DNA of 51,441 nt from Pirellulaceae bacterium (GTDB lineage Bacteria > Planctomycetota > Planctomycetia > Pirellulales > Pirellulaceae): positions 1 to 51,441 of the forward strand of contig JAUXWY010000427.1 in NCBI GenBank assembly GCA_030681235.1. The letters are read 5' to 3'. Each line of letters starts with the position of its first letter. The first letter of the stretch is position 1. The position numbers and the translations under genes are program-made. Shown here one piece after another: positions 43,378 to 51,441 of the stretch. The notes under the pieces were generated by a model. It saw only the letters and a program-made list of their open reading frames with translations. It searched no databases and had not been told where the DNA came from.

Positions 43378-44403
43378 ATGACCAAGTGCAAGTTAGAGTA
43401 CATCTGGTTGGATGGCTACAAGCCCACCCAAAGCCTGCGCAGCAAAACCAAAGTTATTGAGGACTTCAGCGGCAGCGTGTTGGACGCTCCCCTCTGGTGT
43501 TTCGACGGTTCGTCGACCGAACAGGCGCCCGGCAATTCGTCGGACTGTTTGTTGGCACCGGTCGCCGTTTTCCCGGATCCGGTTCGACGCAACGGTTTCT
43601 TGGTCATGTGCGAAGTGATGTCCCCGGACGGCACTCCACATCCGACCAATGGTCGCGCTCAGATTAATGACGATGACAACGACTTCTGGTTCGGCTTCGA
43701 GCAAGAGTACACGCTGTGGGACCTGACAACCAATCGCCCCTTGGGATTTCCGCTCAACGGCTACCCGGGTCCGCAAGGTCCATACTACTGCTCCGTTGGT
43801 GCCGGCAAAGCGTACGGCCGTCACATCATCGAAGAGCATTTGGACGTTTGCTTGGACGCGGGCTTGAATGTCGAAGGGATCAACGCCGAGGTGTTGGCGG
43901 GCCAGTGGGAATTCCAAGTCTTTACCAAGGGCGCCAAGATGGCGGGCGACCAAACCTGGGTGGCACGCTACTTGTTGGAACGAGTCGCTGAAAAGCATGG
44001 AGTTGGCATCAACTGGCATTGCAAGCCGATGAAAGGCGACTGGAACGGGTCCGGCATGCACGCCAACTTCTCGAACGAGTTGATGCGAACTTGCGGCAGC
44101 AAAGAAGTTTACGAAGCGATTTGCCGCGCGTTCGAACCACGGATCAAGAACCACATTGACGTTTACGGTGCCGACAACCACCAAAGGTTGACCGGCCAGC
44201 ACGAAACACAATCGATTGACAAGTTTAGCTACGGTGTTTCGGACCGCGGTGCTTCGATCCGCATTCCGATTGCGACGGTCGACCGCGGCTGGAAGGGCTG
44301 GTTGGAAGACCGTCGTCCGGCTTCGAATGCCGACCCCTACAAGGTGGCTTCGGAAATCATCAAGACCGTGAAGTCTGCCAAGTTGCCGACCGCGGTCGCG
44401 TAA
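43378..44403 (+). CDS. glnII: Glutamine synthetase, eukaryotic (GSII) type
   Basis: Makes glutamine from glutamate, ammonia and ATP in the cytoplasm. The 341-residue length and sequence are those of the short GSII class rather than the 470-residue GSI-alpha/beta enzymes. Signatures include LEYIWLDGYKPTQSLRSKTKV, DAPLWCFDGSSTEQAPG, WFGFEQEYTLWD, NAEVLAGQWEFQV, NWHCKPMKGDWNGSGMHANFS and ADNHQRLTGQHET. These cover the metal ligands and the glutamate-binding loop. GAGG seven bases before the second ATG favours 43378 over 43375. A strong terminator follows. GSII lacks the adenylylation tyrosine control of GSI, so regulation is probably transcriptional or allosteric. Confidence 0.92.
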   Translation: MTKCKLEYIWLDGYKPTQSLRSKTKVIEDFSGSVLDAPLWCFDGSSTEQAPGNSSDCLLAPVAVFPDPVRRNGFLVMCEVMSPDGTPHPTNGRAQINDDDNDFWFGFEQEYTLWDLTTNRPLGFPLNGYPGPQGPYYCSVGAGKAYGRHIIEEHLDVCLDAGLNVEGINAEVLAGQWEFQVFTKGAKMAGDQTWVARYLLERVAEKHGVGINWHCKPMKGDWNGSGMHANFSNELMRTCGSKEVYEAICRAFEPRIKNHIDVYGADNHQRLTGQHETQSIDKFSYGVSDRGASIRIPIATVDRGWKGWLEDRRPASNADPYKVASEIIKTVKSAKLPTAVA

Positions 44404-44432
44404 CTTCGGTGTGAACGGACGGTAAGACTCAA

Positions 44433-44461
44433 ACCTGCCAGCCAGCGCTGGCAGGTTTTTT
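44433..44461 (+). terminator. Intrinsic terminator after glutamine synthetase
   Basis: A perfect 10-bp stem, ACCTGCCAGC at 44433-44442 with GCTGGCAGGT at 44447-44456, encloses CAGC and is followed by a run of Ts at 44457-44461. It sits 30 bp past the stop codon and is the clearest terminator in the window. Confidence 0.88.
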
Positions 44462-44583
44462 CATGTGCGGAGGTCGATTTTTTTAGTTGGGTTGTCGTGA
44501 TTTCATGCGGCTATTGGTATATTTGATCGGCGAACGAGTCGCGGTGTTGTATCAGTCGCAGCAATCCTCTTGGATGAGCAATA

Positions 44584-45720
44584 ATGTCAGACAACCAGCC
44601 TTCGATGAAGGGCATCCTGCTTTCGGGTACGGATCGAGATTTACCCGACGTTTTGCCGGCGGGGATTTCTCGCTACACCAATTTTGCTGAAATGTCGCTC
44701 GGGAACCGTTCGCGGCTGAGTTCGGCCTTCGACACGATTGTCGGACGCACGGTGGCCATCAAGTCGTTGTTGCCCAGTTGTGCGGTGGACCGTCGGCATC
44801 GGCGTCGTTTCTTGCGAGAGGCTCGGGTGACGGCCCAATTACAACACCCCAATACCGTTCCGGTTTACGACATTGGTACGGATCCGGAATTGGGTATTTA
44901 TTTTACGATGAAGCGGATTTCCGGCGAGAACCTATTGCAGGTCATTCGGCGGTTGTCGCAACGTGATGAAGAAGCGAAAACGGCCTTCCCATTGCGTCGG
45001 CTCTTGGATATTGCCATCAACGTCGCGCAGTCTTTGGCCTATTCGCATGTGCGGGGTGTGATCCATCGCGACATCAAACCCGAGAATATCTGGGTGGGAA
45101 ATTTCGGCGAAGTGATCGTTTTGGATTGGGGCGTTGCCAAGGTTTGGGGCTACCCAGATGAACTGGAAGATCTGTCGCCGCCAACGCCCACCGAGTTAGC
45201 GGAAAGAGGAACAAGTGTCGACCCCGCGAGCACCGCGGTTGACCTCGCGACGATGTCAGGAGCAGACCTTCAACAACGGGCTGCCGTCGAACCTCGTACC
45301 GACTCGGACATGAGCGATGTCGGCAGCCATTCCGAAGACGACTTGGAGAAGGATCAATTGAGGACGTTGACCAATAACGGCCAACGCTTGGGGACGCCGC
45401 TGTACATGTCGCCAGAACAGGTTCGGGGGAGTCAGTTCGTTGACGATCGCACGGACATGTTCAGTTTGGGTGTCGTGCTGTACGAAATGTTGACCCAGAA
45501 AGAACCGTTTCGAGGGCGTTCGATTGAAGACACCTTTCACTTCATTCAGAATTGGGACCCGCCCAAGCCCAGCAGTCAGGCCCCGTTCGCCGATATCCCG
45601 CCGGCCCTCGATCAGGTCGTGATCAAGGCGATCGCCAAACGAGCGGACGATCGCTTTCAAACAATGCCGGAGTTGATAGCGCAGTTGCAGGCTGTCATGG
45701 ACAGCTTGGGAAGCGGATAA
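44584..45720 (+). CDS. Ser/Thr protein kinase with long acidic activation-segment insertion
   Basis: Eukaryotic-like protein kinase of 378 residues. The ATP-anchoring Lys60 is in TVAIKSLL, but the glycine-rich loop before it is not recognisable. The catalytic loop is VIHRDIKPENIW, about 159-170. The metal motif is DWG (181-183) rather than DFG, as in many planctomycete kinases. About 65 residues, acidic and Ser/Thr-rich, are inserted between DWG and the P+1 region TPLYMSPEQVRG at 271-282. The C-lobe continues FSLGVVLYEMLTQKEPFRG. There is no transmembrane helix or sensor domain after the kinase, so it is cytoplasmic. The insertion could carry phosphorylation sites. Confidence 0.9.
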   Translation: MSDNQPSMKGILLSGTDRDLPDVLPAGISRYTNFAEMSLGNRSRLSSAFDTIVGRTVAIKSLLPSCAVDRRHRRRFLREARVTAQLQHPNTVPVYDIGTDPELGIYFTMKRISGENLLQVIRRLSQRDEEAKTAFPLRRLLDIAINVAQSLAYSHVRGVIHRDIKPENIWVGNFGEVIVLDWGVAKVWGYPDELEDLSPPTPTELAERGTSVDPASTAVDLATMSGADLQQRAAVEPRTDSDMSDVGSHSEDDLEKDQLRTLTNNGQRLGTPLYMSPEQVRGSQFVDDRTDMFSLGVVLYEMLTQKEPFRGRSIEDTFHFIQNWDPPKPSSQAPFADIPPALDQVVIKAIAKRADDRFQTMPELIAQLQAVMDSLGSG

Positions 45721-45747
45721 CAGCGGAACCCACTTCCAAACCAGAAA

Positions 45748-45774
45748 ACCAGCGTCGATGAGATCGACGCTGGT
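45748..45774. terminator. Hairpin between convergent genes
   Basis: ACCAGCGTCGAT at 45748-45759 and ATCGACGCTGGT at 45763-45774 form a perfect 12-bp stem with a 3-nt loop. It lies between the kinase and the leftward exported-protein gene. On the minus strand it is followed by a T-rich run (GGTTTTCTGGTTT), so it may terminate in both directions. Confidence 0.65.
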
Positions 45775-45816
45775 TGCTGTTGGGTGAATCACGTCGGGGC
45801 GAGTTACGTGCCGGGG

Positions 45817-46473
45817 TTATTCGCCCTCACCCCCGACGGCACCACTTACGGCTTGAGCATTTAGGACCGGTGGCGGCAAGTTCTCCTTGAAGGCGCGTGT
45901 CACGCTTTCAGCGTAACTGCCACGTCCAGTCACAGGGAAGTTTTGCGTGCTGGCCACCATCATATTGGCCGATCGACCGAACTCGGTTTGCAGGTGCTGT
46001 TGGACCGATTCGATTCTAGCTTGCGCGATCTCTGGTGTTTCGCCCCAAACGTAAACGGAGCGACGATCTTGGGGCGAATGTCGGACCGCTTGCATGACTT
46101 TGGCGGCGCCCAACCGATTGAGTCGGCCACTTTCTTCAAAGCACGCATCCGAAAGAGTCAGTTCAATTTCCCAGCCGCGATCCAAGCAAGGTTGGAACCA
46201 TTCGTAATAAGTCGCGCGGTCCATCTCACGAAACGGAGTTGGCCAAGCCGCGTTGCGATCGTAGTCCAAGCCCATTCGATCGAAGGACTGTTTGATTTCC
46301 GCTCCCGCAGCACTCGCCGATTTCGACACGGCACCCAAGCCAAACGGACGGCTGGGGAATTGAAAGTTCTGAGCTTCGACCGAACCGACGGTCGACGAAG
46401 CCACGAATCCAAGTAATGCGACGGTCCGCACGGTCGAACCCAACGAAACCCTCATCCAACTCCAACTCGACAT
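45817..46473 (-). CDS. Exported protein of unknown function beside Tad genes
   Basis: Predicted secreted or periplasmic protein of 218 residues. The ATG at 46473 has a GAGGAGA ribosome site and gives a signal peptide (MRVSLGSTVRTVALLGFVASSTVGSVEAQ). The mature part has four conserved-looking features: two cysteines (PCLDRGW and DACFEES), a segment RRSVYVWGETPEIAQARIESVQQHL that resembles the repeating helix of OmpA/CpaD-like domains, and a Gly-rich C-terminus. It sits 129 bp after tadC on the same strand. A part in pilus assembly at the envelope is possible, but the family is not recognised with certainty. Confidence 0.7.
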   Translation of the reverse strand: MSSWSWMRVSLGSTVRTVALLGFVASSTVGSVEAQNFQFPSRPFGLGAVSKSASAAGAEIKQSFDRMGLDYDRNAAWPTPFREMDRATYYEWFQPCLDRGWEIELTLSDACFEESGRLNRLGAAKVMQAVRHSPQDRRSVYVWGETPEIAQARIESVQQHLQTEFGRSANMMVASTQNFPVTGRGSYAESVTRAFKENLPPPVLNAQAVSGAVGGEGE

Positions 46474-46601
46474 CGATTCTCTCCTCAGAAATTCAGGCAA
46501 ACAGGTAGCACACTGTTTGAATGTTCACGGGAGTTATCGGATTGGCTGCAACGATTCTGGCGTTTTCTTGGGCTGTGAGGGTTATTCCGGTCGTAAGCTG
46601 T

Positions 46602-47555
46602 TCAGTTAGTGAGCATTCCTTCGATAATATTGATTGCGGCGGGTCCAACCAATACGACGAATATGCCGGGAAAAATGAATAGGACGAGTGGGAAGAGTAG
46701 TTGAACTGCGGTCTTTGAGGCCTTTTCTTCGGCTTTTTGGCGACGCTTGATTCGGAGTGACTCGCTTTGAACCCGAAGCGCCTGCGCAATACTCGTTCCG
46801 AAACGATCGGCTTGAATCAACATTTTTGACAGAGAAGTCAGTTCTTCGGCGCCGTTGCGTTCGGCCATGTCGTTCAGCGATTCCTCACGCGTTCGGCCCA
46901 TTTGCAGGTGCATGTTGGTCAGCGAGATTTCGTAAGCTAGCACTGGATTGGACTCCGCCATTTCTTCCGACACCTTCCGCATCGCGTGATCCAGGCCCAA
47001 GCCGGCTTCCACACAGACCACCAACAAGTCGAGACAGTCGGGCATCGACAGGACGATTTTTTGCTTGCGGCCTTTGATCAGGCTGCCCAACACAATTCCG
47101 GGGAGGAAGAACAGCAGCAGTCCCACGGCGATTCCCATCACCCACCACATCGCGGTTCCGTCCGAGAATATCCCGACCCCCAAGAGGCCAAACAAGGTGC
47201 CGCCAATCAGCAAACAGACTTTGGTCGCCAAGTACATCGACTGGGCTGAATCGGTTCTCAGCCCGGCGTAACTCAATTGTTGGCGCAGTTTGTCAGCTTC
47301 TTTTGCGGTCTTGGGTTTGACTGAATCCGCCAACACCGACGACGTTTTTTCCACCCACTGCTTGATCTCGTCCCGTCGTTTGCTTTTGGATTCGTTGATC
47401 GAAGCGGCGGCGGAGATCCCTTGGATTCGTCGCAACCGATCTTCGCCTTCCTGGGATCTGACAACAAACATGTCGGCGATCGACCAAAGTCCCAAAGCTG
47501 CGGCGACGAAGATGCAGACGGGCAGTAAGTACGGGTTGTTCAGTAATTCTTGCAT
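46602..47555 (-). CDS. tadC: Tad pilus platform protein TadC (type II secretion F fold)
   Basis: Inner-membrane protein of 317 residues with the type II secretion system F fold. Helices are visible at about 12-32 (LLPVCIFVAAALGLWSI), 110-160 and near the C-terminus (LLFPLVLFIFPGIFVVLVGPAA). The core domain reads SMPDCLDLLVVCVEAGLGLDHAM and TREESLNDMAERNGAEELTSLSKMLIQADRFG. With TadB it forms the platform that CpaF drives in Flp pilus assembly. It begins 2 bp after tadB, indicating one message. Confidence 0.9.
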   Translation of the reverse strand: MQELLNNPYLLPVCIFVAAALGLWSIADMFVVRSQEGEDRLRRIQGISAAASINESKSKRRDEIKQWVEKTSSVLADSVKPKTAKEADKLRQQLSYAGLRTDSAQSMYLATKVCLLIGGTLFGLLGVGIFSDGTAMWWVMGIAVGLLLFFLPGIVLGSLIKGRKQKIVLSMPDCLDLLVVCVEAGLGLDHAMRKVSEEMAESNPVLAYEISLTNMHLQMGRTREESLNDMAERNGAEELTSLSKMLIQADRFGTSIAQALRVQSESLRIKRRQKAEEKASKTAVQLLFPLVLFIFPGIFVVLVGPAAINIIEGMLTN

Positions 47556-47557
47556 GA

Positions 47558-48520
47558 CTACACCTTGATGTTGATGATTTTCTTGATCCAGAAGAAGCCC
47601 AAGACTTGTGCGACTGCGGCACCGGCCAACATTTGATGGCCGATTGGATGGCTGAATAGTCGCATGATGTACTCGGGATTGAGGACAAACATCACCCCTG
47701 TCAACACGGGCGGCAATCCTAACAGCACGGCACCGGATAATCGCCCTTCCCCGGTCAATGCCATGATCATGCCGTGGATTTGAAACCGCTCCCGAATCAA
47801 TCGCGCGATTTTGTCCAGAATTTCACACAAGTCACCGCCGGTCTGACGCTGCAGAATCACGGCCATGGCAAAAAACTTCAAGTCAACGTTGGGCGCCCGT
47901 TTCGACATTTCCAGCAAGGCGGCCTCGAGCGTGATGCCCAAATTTTGCTCTTCATAACAACGCAAGAATTCCGGACCCAGTGGTGCGGGGGCTTGTTCCG
48001 AGACGAGGTTGAAACAGGCATTCAGACTCTGCCCGGCCTTGAGCGCGTTGCACATCATCGACAAGGCGTCTGGCAGGTACTCGGAAAACTTGCCCAGGCG
48101 TTTTTTTCGCTTCCACGAAACATACATGTACGGCAGGCACGCCAATCCGATTCCAGTCAAGATCGCGAACGATTTGAAAGGCAGGAACAAGACGTGGAGA
48201 ATGGTAGCGCCCAATAACAAACCGACAGTCAATGAGCCAAACCCGCCGACCCGAAGCGGCACACCCGATTGGCGGAGAAATTCTTCGGCTCTGGGAAACG
48301 CCTTGACGATCAATTGGCCCGCCCAATTCACGTCACCTTGATCGCGGAGATACGAATTTGCATTGCTGGCCGAATCAGACGGGCCATTTTTTGAATTCAT
48401 GATTCGATTCAGCCGCGCATTGGTATCGGGCGACTTCTGTTCGATGAACATTGTCGCGGCGAAGTAAATGATCGTGGCAATAAACCCAAAAATACAAATC
48501 GCTAGGGCAATGGCAACCAT
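47558..48520 (-). CDS. tadB: Tad pilus platform protein TadB (type II secretion F fold)
   Basis: Inner-membrane protein of 320 residues, the partner of TadC. An N-terminal helix (VAIALAICIFGFIATIIYFAA), two central helices (FGSLTVGLLLGATILHVLFLPF and FAILTGIGLACLPYMYVSW) and two C-terminal helices frame the F domain. The domain reads YLPDALSMMCNALKAGQSLNACFN and NVDLKFFAMAVILQRQTGGDLCEILDKIARLIRER. It begins about 63 bp after cpaF in the same direction. The set needs pilin, prepilin peptidase and secretin genes that are not in this window. Confidence 0.9.
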   Translation of the reverse strand: MVAIALAICIFGFIATIIYFAATMFIEQKSPDTNARLNRIMNSKNGPSDSASNANSYLRDQGDVNWAGQLIVKAFPRAEEFLRQSGVPLRVGGFGSLTVGLLLGATILHVLFLPFKSFAILTGIGLACLPYMYVSWKRKKRLGKFSEYLPDALSMMCNALKAGQSLNACFNLVSEQAPAPLGPEFLRCYEEQNLGITLEAALLEMSKRAPNVDLKFFAMAVILQRQTGGDLCEILDKIARLIRERFQIHGMIMALTGEGRLSGAVLLGLPPVLTGVMFVLNPEYIMRLFSHPIGHQMLAGAAVAQVLGFFWIKKIINIKV

Positions 48521-48583
48521 AACTCAACTTCCATAAGTGCGAAGCACTTTGTGATCGGGTTCAACGGCGGAAAGCCGTTTGGA

Positions 48584-49900
48584 TCATTCGTCAACCAACA
48601 TCACTCGTTCGCGGAAAATTCCGTTGGGCAGGCGAATCCCTGAGGCTTCCATGCGTTCGATGCACTTGGGTCGAATGCCTGTGGCAACGAACTTGCCCTT
48701 GGCTTTTCCTTGTGGATTCACGCCTTCCTGCACATACTTGAAAATGTCCTGAGTCAAGATCATGTCGTTTTCCATGTTCAGGACTTCGGTCACGTAGGTC
48801 ACTCGGCGTTTACCTCCCTGCAAGCGACTGGCTTGAATCACCAAGTCCACCGCGCTGGAGATCTGCTGTCGCATGGCTTTGATCGGCAACTCGAACCCGG
48901 ACATCATGATCATCGTTTCCAAACGAGCCAGACAGTCGCGTGGGGTGTTGGCGTGAGCGGTGGTCAATGATCCATCGTGGCCCGTGTTCATGGCCTGCAG
49001 CATGTCCAACGCTTCGGGCCCGCGGCATTCACCAATGATGATCCGTTCCGGCCGCATACGCAGCGCATTTTTTACCAAGTCGGTAGCCGATACAGCGCCG
49101 CGACCCTCGATGTTGGCCGCGCGAGTTTCCAGCCGCACCACGTGTTCCTGTTGAACTTGAAGTTCGGCGGCGTCTTCGATGGTCACGATACGATCATGGT
49201 TGCCAATGAAACTGGTCAGCGTATTCAGCAGAGTTGTTTTACCCGAACCCGTACCGCCGGAGATGAGCACATTCAGCCGAGCCTTCATGGCTCCCTCCAT
49301 GAACATCACCATTTCCGGCGTAAACGCCTTGAACCGCAGCAAATCTTCTAACTTCAGCGGATTGGAACCGAAGCGACGAATCGAAACCGCCGCTCCATCC
49401 AACGCCAATGGCGGAATGATCGCATTGAAACGTGAACCGTCCGACATGCGTGCGTCGACCATCGGGCAGGTTTCGTCCACGCGTCGTCCGACTCGCGACA
49501 CAATGCGGTCGATGATTTGCAACAAGTGATCGCCGTCGCGGAAGGCGATCGGGGTCCGCTCCATCATGCCTTGTCGTTCGACATACACATGATCCGGACC
49601 ATTGATCAAAATATCATTGACGGTTGGATCTTTGAGCAACGTTTCCAAAGGCCCCAGCCCCAACGTCTCGTCGATCACTTCGTCCACCAATCGCTCTCGT
49701 TCCGAGCGATTGAGCATCATGTCTTCGTTGTCGTAGATGCGTTCGATGATCACCCGCAGTTCTTTGCGGAAGGTGTCCGATTGCGAGTTGGAAATCCGCG
49801 ACATGTCCAACTTGTCCACCAGTTTTTGGTGGATTCGCATTTTCAGGACTTCGAATTCCTTCGTCTTATTGATGGTTTCCGGCATTGGCTTGGTGTTCAT
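48584..49900 (-). CDS. cpaF: Tad pilus ATPase CpaF/TadA
   Basis: Cytoplasmic secretion ATPase of 438 residues that powers Flp pilus extension. After a helical N-terminal region come [21 protein letters not shown] and [21 protein letters not shown]. Walker A is [17 protein letters not shown] near residues 213-221. A diagnostic stretch follows: [20 protein letters not shown], then Walker [15 protein letters not shown] and [26 protein letters not shown] with its conserved histidines. It is the first gene of cpaF-tadB-tadC. CpaE/TadZ, often just upstream, is absent from the 414-bp gap before it. Confidence 0.94.
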   Translation of the reverse strand: MNTKPMPETINKTKEFEVLKMRIHQKLVDKLDMSRISNSQSDTFRKELRVIIERIYDNEDMMLNRSERERLVDEVIDETLGLGPLETLLKDPTVNDILINGPDHVYVERQGMMERTPIAFRDGDHLLQIIDRIVSRVGRRVDETCPMVDARMSDGSRFNAIIPPLALDGAAVSIRRFGSNPLKLEDLLRFKAFTPEMVMFMEGAMKARLNVLISGGTGSGKTTLLNTLTSFIGNHDRIVTIEDAAELQVQQEHVVRLETRAANIEGRGAVSATDLVKNALRMRPERIIIGECRGPEALDMLQAMNTGHDGSLTTAHANTPRDCLARLETMIMMSGFELPIKAMRQQISSAVDLVIQASRLQGGKRRVTYVTEVLNMENDMILTQDIFKYVQEGVNPQGKAKGKFVATGIRPKCIERMEASGIRLPNGIFRERVMLVDE

Positions 49901-50314
49901 CGGTGTCTTCCATGTCGACCGTAATAGTCAGCGGCAATTCGAGCGTGCAGCGGCTTGCCCAAGACCGATCCCAACCGCAATCTGGGCCAGTCGGTCTCTC
50001 GAGTGGTTTTCTCGGCATCGAAAATGCGGTTCCTACGCCCAGGCGTGACAACTGCGGGTTATGCTGGTTGGTCTAAGATCCGGTCCGACGTAGAGGCAGC
50101 AAAGGTATGGTCCGCTTAGACTTGAGAAATCGATTATACTGGCTGAAGCAATCGGACGGGGCCTTGCCAGCCAGTCTCGAATGCCGCAAGGTTCTAAGCG
50201 TAGTGAACGTCGCCAAGACTTTCGGCGGTGCCCGATCGCCCTGGAAAAACCGAATGTCTTGACAACTTTCGCGACTAGTAAATCCGCATCCTTACAGATC
50301 CATAGAAAGTTCCC
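49901..50314. other. Divergent intergenic region upstream of cpaF
   Basis: This 414-bp gap separates leftward cpaF from the rightward binding-protein gene and has no supported gene. Promoter-like pieces on the plus strand are TTGACA near 50259 and TATACT near 50135, but neither has a partner at a good distance. Frames across the gap are short and overlap cpaF antisense. Confidence 0.45.
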
Positions 50315-51334
50315 ATGAACCATACGCGGTTAAACCATTGGTGGTGCTTTGGCCTGTTGTTGTTCGGGTTAATTGGCTGTAGCGAGAGTGCAGTACCGTC
50401 GAAGGACGGCGTCGAAAAAGTTCGCCTGCAATTGAACTGGGTTCCCGAAGCCGAGCACGGTGGATTCTATGCGGCATTGGAACACGGGTATTACGAGCAA
50501 TTGGGGTTGGAAGTCGAAATTATTCCGGGCGGTGTTTCCGCGCCGGTCACCCAACAATTGGCCATGAACCGTGTCCAATTCGGAGTCATGAACGCGGATT
50601 GGGTCGTGATGGGTCGCAATAGCGGGGCCAAGATCCAGGCCTTGATGGCGCCAATCCAAGATAGTCCCCGATGCATCTTGGTCCGGCCCGAGTCCGGCAT
50701 TACCAACTTTGGCAACTTCCAAAACATCACCGTCGCTGCCAAACCGGAAGATCCGTTTCTAGAATTCTCAAAGCGGAAGCTCGTGTGGGACCAAAAGAAC
50801 GTCACCATCGTCCCTTACTTGTCGATGCAGGCCTTTTTTACAAACCAGAATTACGCCCAGCAAGGCTACTCGTTCAGCGAACCGTTTTTGGCGAAGGCCC
50901 AAGGGATCGATCCCGTCGTGTTGATGGTCTCCGAACTCGGCTACAACCCATACACCAGTTGTTTGGTCGCCGACGAAAGTCTGATTCGCTCCAACCCAAC
51001 ACTCGTTCGCAAGTTTGTTCAAGCCAGCATCCGTGGCTGGGAGAAGTATCTAGCAGATCCCGAAGCCACCAATCGCCGTATCGCCGGATTGAACGCCGAC
51101 CAATCGATGGAGAGCCTGGCGTTTGCTTTGGACGACGTTCGCAAACTTTCGCACTGGGATGCCGAGACGAAACAAACGACATTGCCGATGGGAAGCATGA
51201 CCGACCAGCGGTTCGCGGAAATAGGCCAGGCTTTGCGCGAAATCGGTTTTATCTCTGCTGAAGACGATAGGGTCTTTCAGCGGGCCGTCAACTTGTCCTT
51301 CCTGCCAGACTCGGAAGCACCGATCGCCAAGTGA
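50315..51334 (+). CDS. NMT1/THI5-like ABC substrate-binding lipoprotein
   Basis: Periplasmic binding lipoprotein of 339 residues. The signal ends in the lipobox LIGC at about residue 23. The domain opens VRLQLNWVPEAEHGGFYAALEHGYYEQLGLEVEI, the usual start of NMT1/THI5 and SsuA-type proteins. It continues with VTQQLAMNRVQFGVMNADWVVMGR and SFSEPFLAKAQG. Members import pyrimidine thiamine precursors, alkanesulfonates, nitrate or related compounds, so the ligand cannot be fixed. ABC permease and ATPase genes would be expected downstream, beyond the window edge. None is visible upstream. Confidence 0.88.
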   Translation: MNHTRLNHWWCFGLLLFGLIGCSESAVPSKDGVEKVRLQLNWVPEAEHGGFYAALEHGYYEQLGLEVEIIPGGVSAPVTQQLAMNRVQFGVMNADWVVMGRNSGAKIQALMAPIQDSPRCILVRPESGITNFGNFQNITVAAKPEDPFLEFSKRKLVWDQKNVTIVPYLSMQAFFTNQNYAQQGYSFSEPFLAKAQGIDPVVLMVSELGYNPYTSCLVADESLIRSNPTLVRKFVQASIRGWEKYLADPEATNRRIAGLNADQSMESLAFALDDVRKLSHWDAETKQTTLPMGSMTDQRFAEIGQALREIGFISAEDDRVFQRAVNLSFLPDSEAPIAK

Positions 51335-51371
51335 TTCCTGAACCATCGCAACGCCTTTTCGCGAGCGCTGG

Positions 51372-51441
51372 TGTACCGGCTTCAGCCGGCGAGTGGCTGA
51401 AAAAAGCCTTTTCACTGCACCCGCCGGCTGAAGCCGGTACA
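51372..51441. repeat. Palindromic repeat at right window edge
   Basis: TGTACCGGCTTCAGCCGGCG at 51372-51391 is the exact reverse complement of 51422-51441. The 30-nt spacer contains GTGGCTGAAAAAAGCC, itself weakly paired. Each arm is also internally symmetric around GGCTTCAGCC. It lies 37 bp after the binding-protein gene and is cut by the window edge. It resembles short intergenic palindromes that occur many times in planctomycete genomes; copy number here cannot be judged. Confidence 0.75.

Noticed and set aside
1-51441. CRISPR array, tRNA, rRNA or prophage
   Set aside because: No regularly spaced direct repeats, cloverleaf with CCA-end pattern, rRNA-like stretch, integrase or phage structural gene was seen by eye. 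A tRNAscan and Infernal run would be decisive.

Overview
The window looks like chromosomal DNA of a planctomycete, probably from the Pirellulales. The evidence is the family mix: a BBP7-like outer-membrane barrel, DUF1080, PmoA-like DUF6807 and DUF2752 proteins, a Ser/Thr kinase with a DWG motif, a protein opening with the NPYAPP motif, a long MoxR/DUF58/BatA locus, and a partial Tad pilus cluster. The DNA is moderately GC-rich and densely coding. I saw no rRNA, tRNA, CRISPR array, integrase or insertion sequence. All assignments come from reading the sequence, and no database search was run.

Layout. 1-5.9 kb: a palindromic repeat, an outer-membrane barrel (-), an old-yellow-enzyme-type flavin oxidoreductase (-), and divergently a Tat-exported sugar isomerase-like protein and an exported PmoA-family protein. 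5.9-13.1 kb: a Bat-type operon (MoxR ATPase, DUF58, two large membrane VWA proteins). 13.1-17.1 kb: small genes for an HD phosphohydrolase, a lipid-anchored phosphatase-like protein, an RsbW-like ATPase, a DUF2752 protein and a TlpA-like lipoprotein. 17.1-23.4 kb (-): Fmt, a three-domain acyl-AMP ligase/ACP/alpha-oxoamine synthase fusion, an amino-acid-kinase-family protein resembling MfnE, and a pentapeptide-repeat protein.

23.9-28.6 kb (+): a TAXI/TRAP uptake system and a GT4 glycosyltransferase. 28.7-36.0 kb (-): recC-recB without recD. 36.2-38.1 kb (+): two membrane proteins of unknown function. 38.1-42.4 kb (-): korA-korB for 2-oxoacid:ferredoxin oxidoreductase, tightly followed by an exported DUF1080 protein. 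42.5-45.7 kb (+): ndk, a eukaryotic-type (GSII) glutamine synthetase and a Ser/Thr kinase. 45.8-49.9 kb (-): cpaF, tadB, tadC and an exported protein. 50.3-51.3 kb (+): an NMT1/THI5-like substrate-binding lipoprotein, followed by a palindromic repeat at the window edge.

Most genes are core metabolism or typical planctomycete envelope functions. The two most interesting items are the FAAL-ACP-AOAS fusion at 18231-21620, which looks like a self-contained long-chain amino-ketone (sphingoid-like) synthase, and a structured repeat present twice (3414-3520 and 28638-28743). The repeat keeps a long stem while its loop has diverged, and one copy supplies the recB stop codon.
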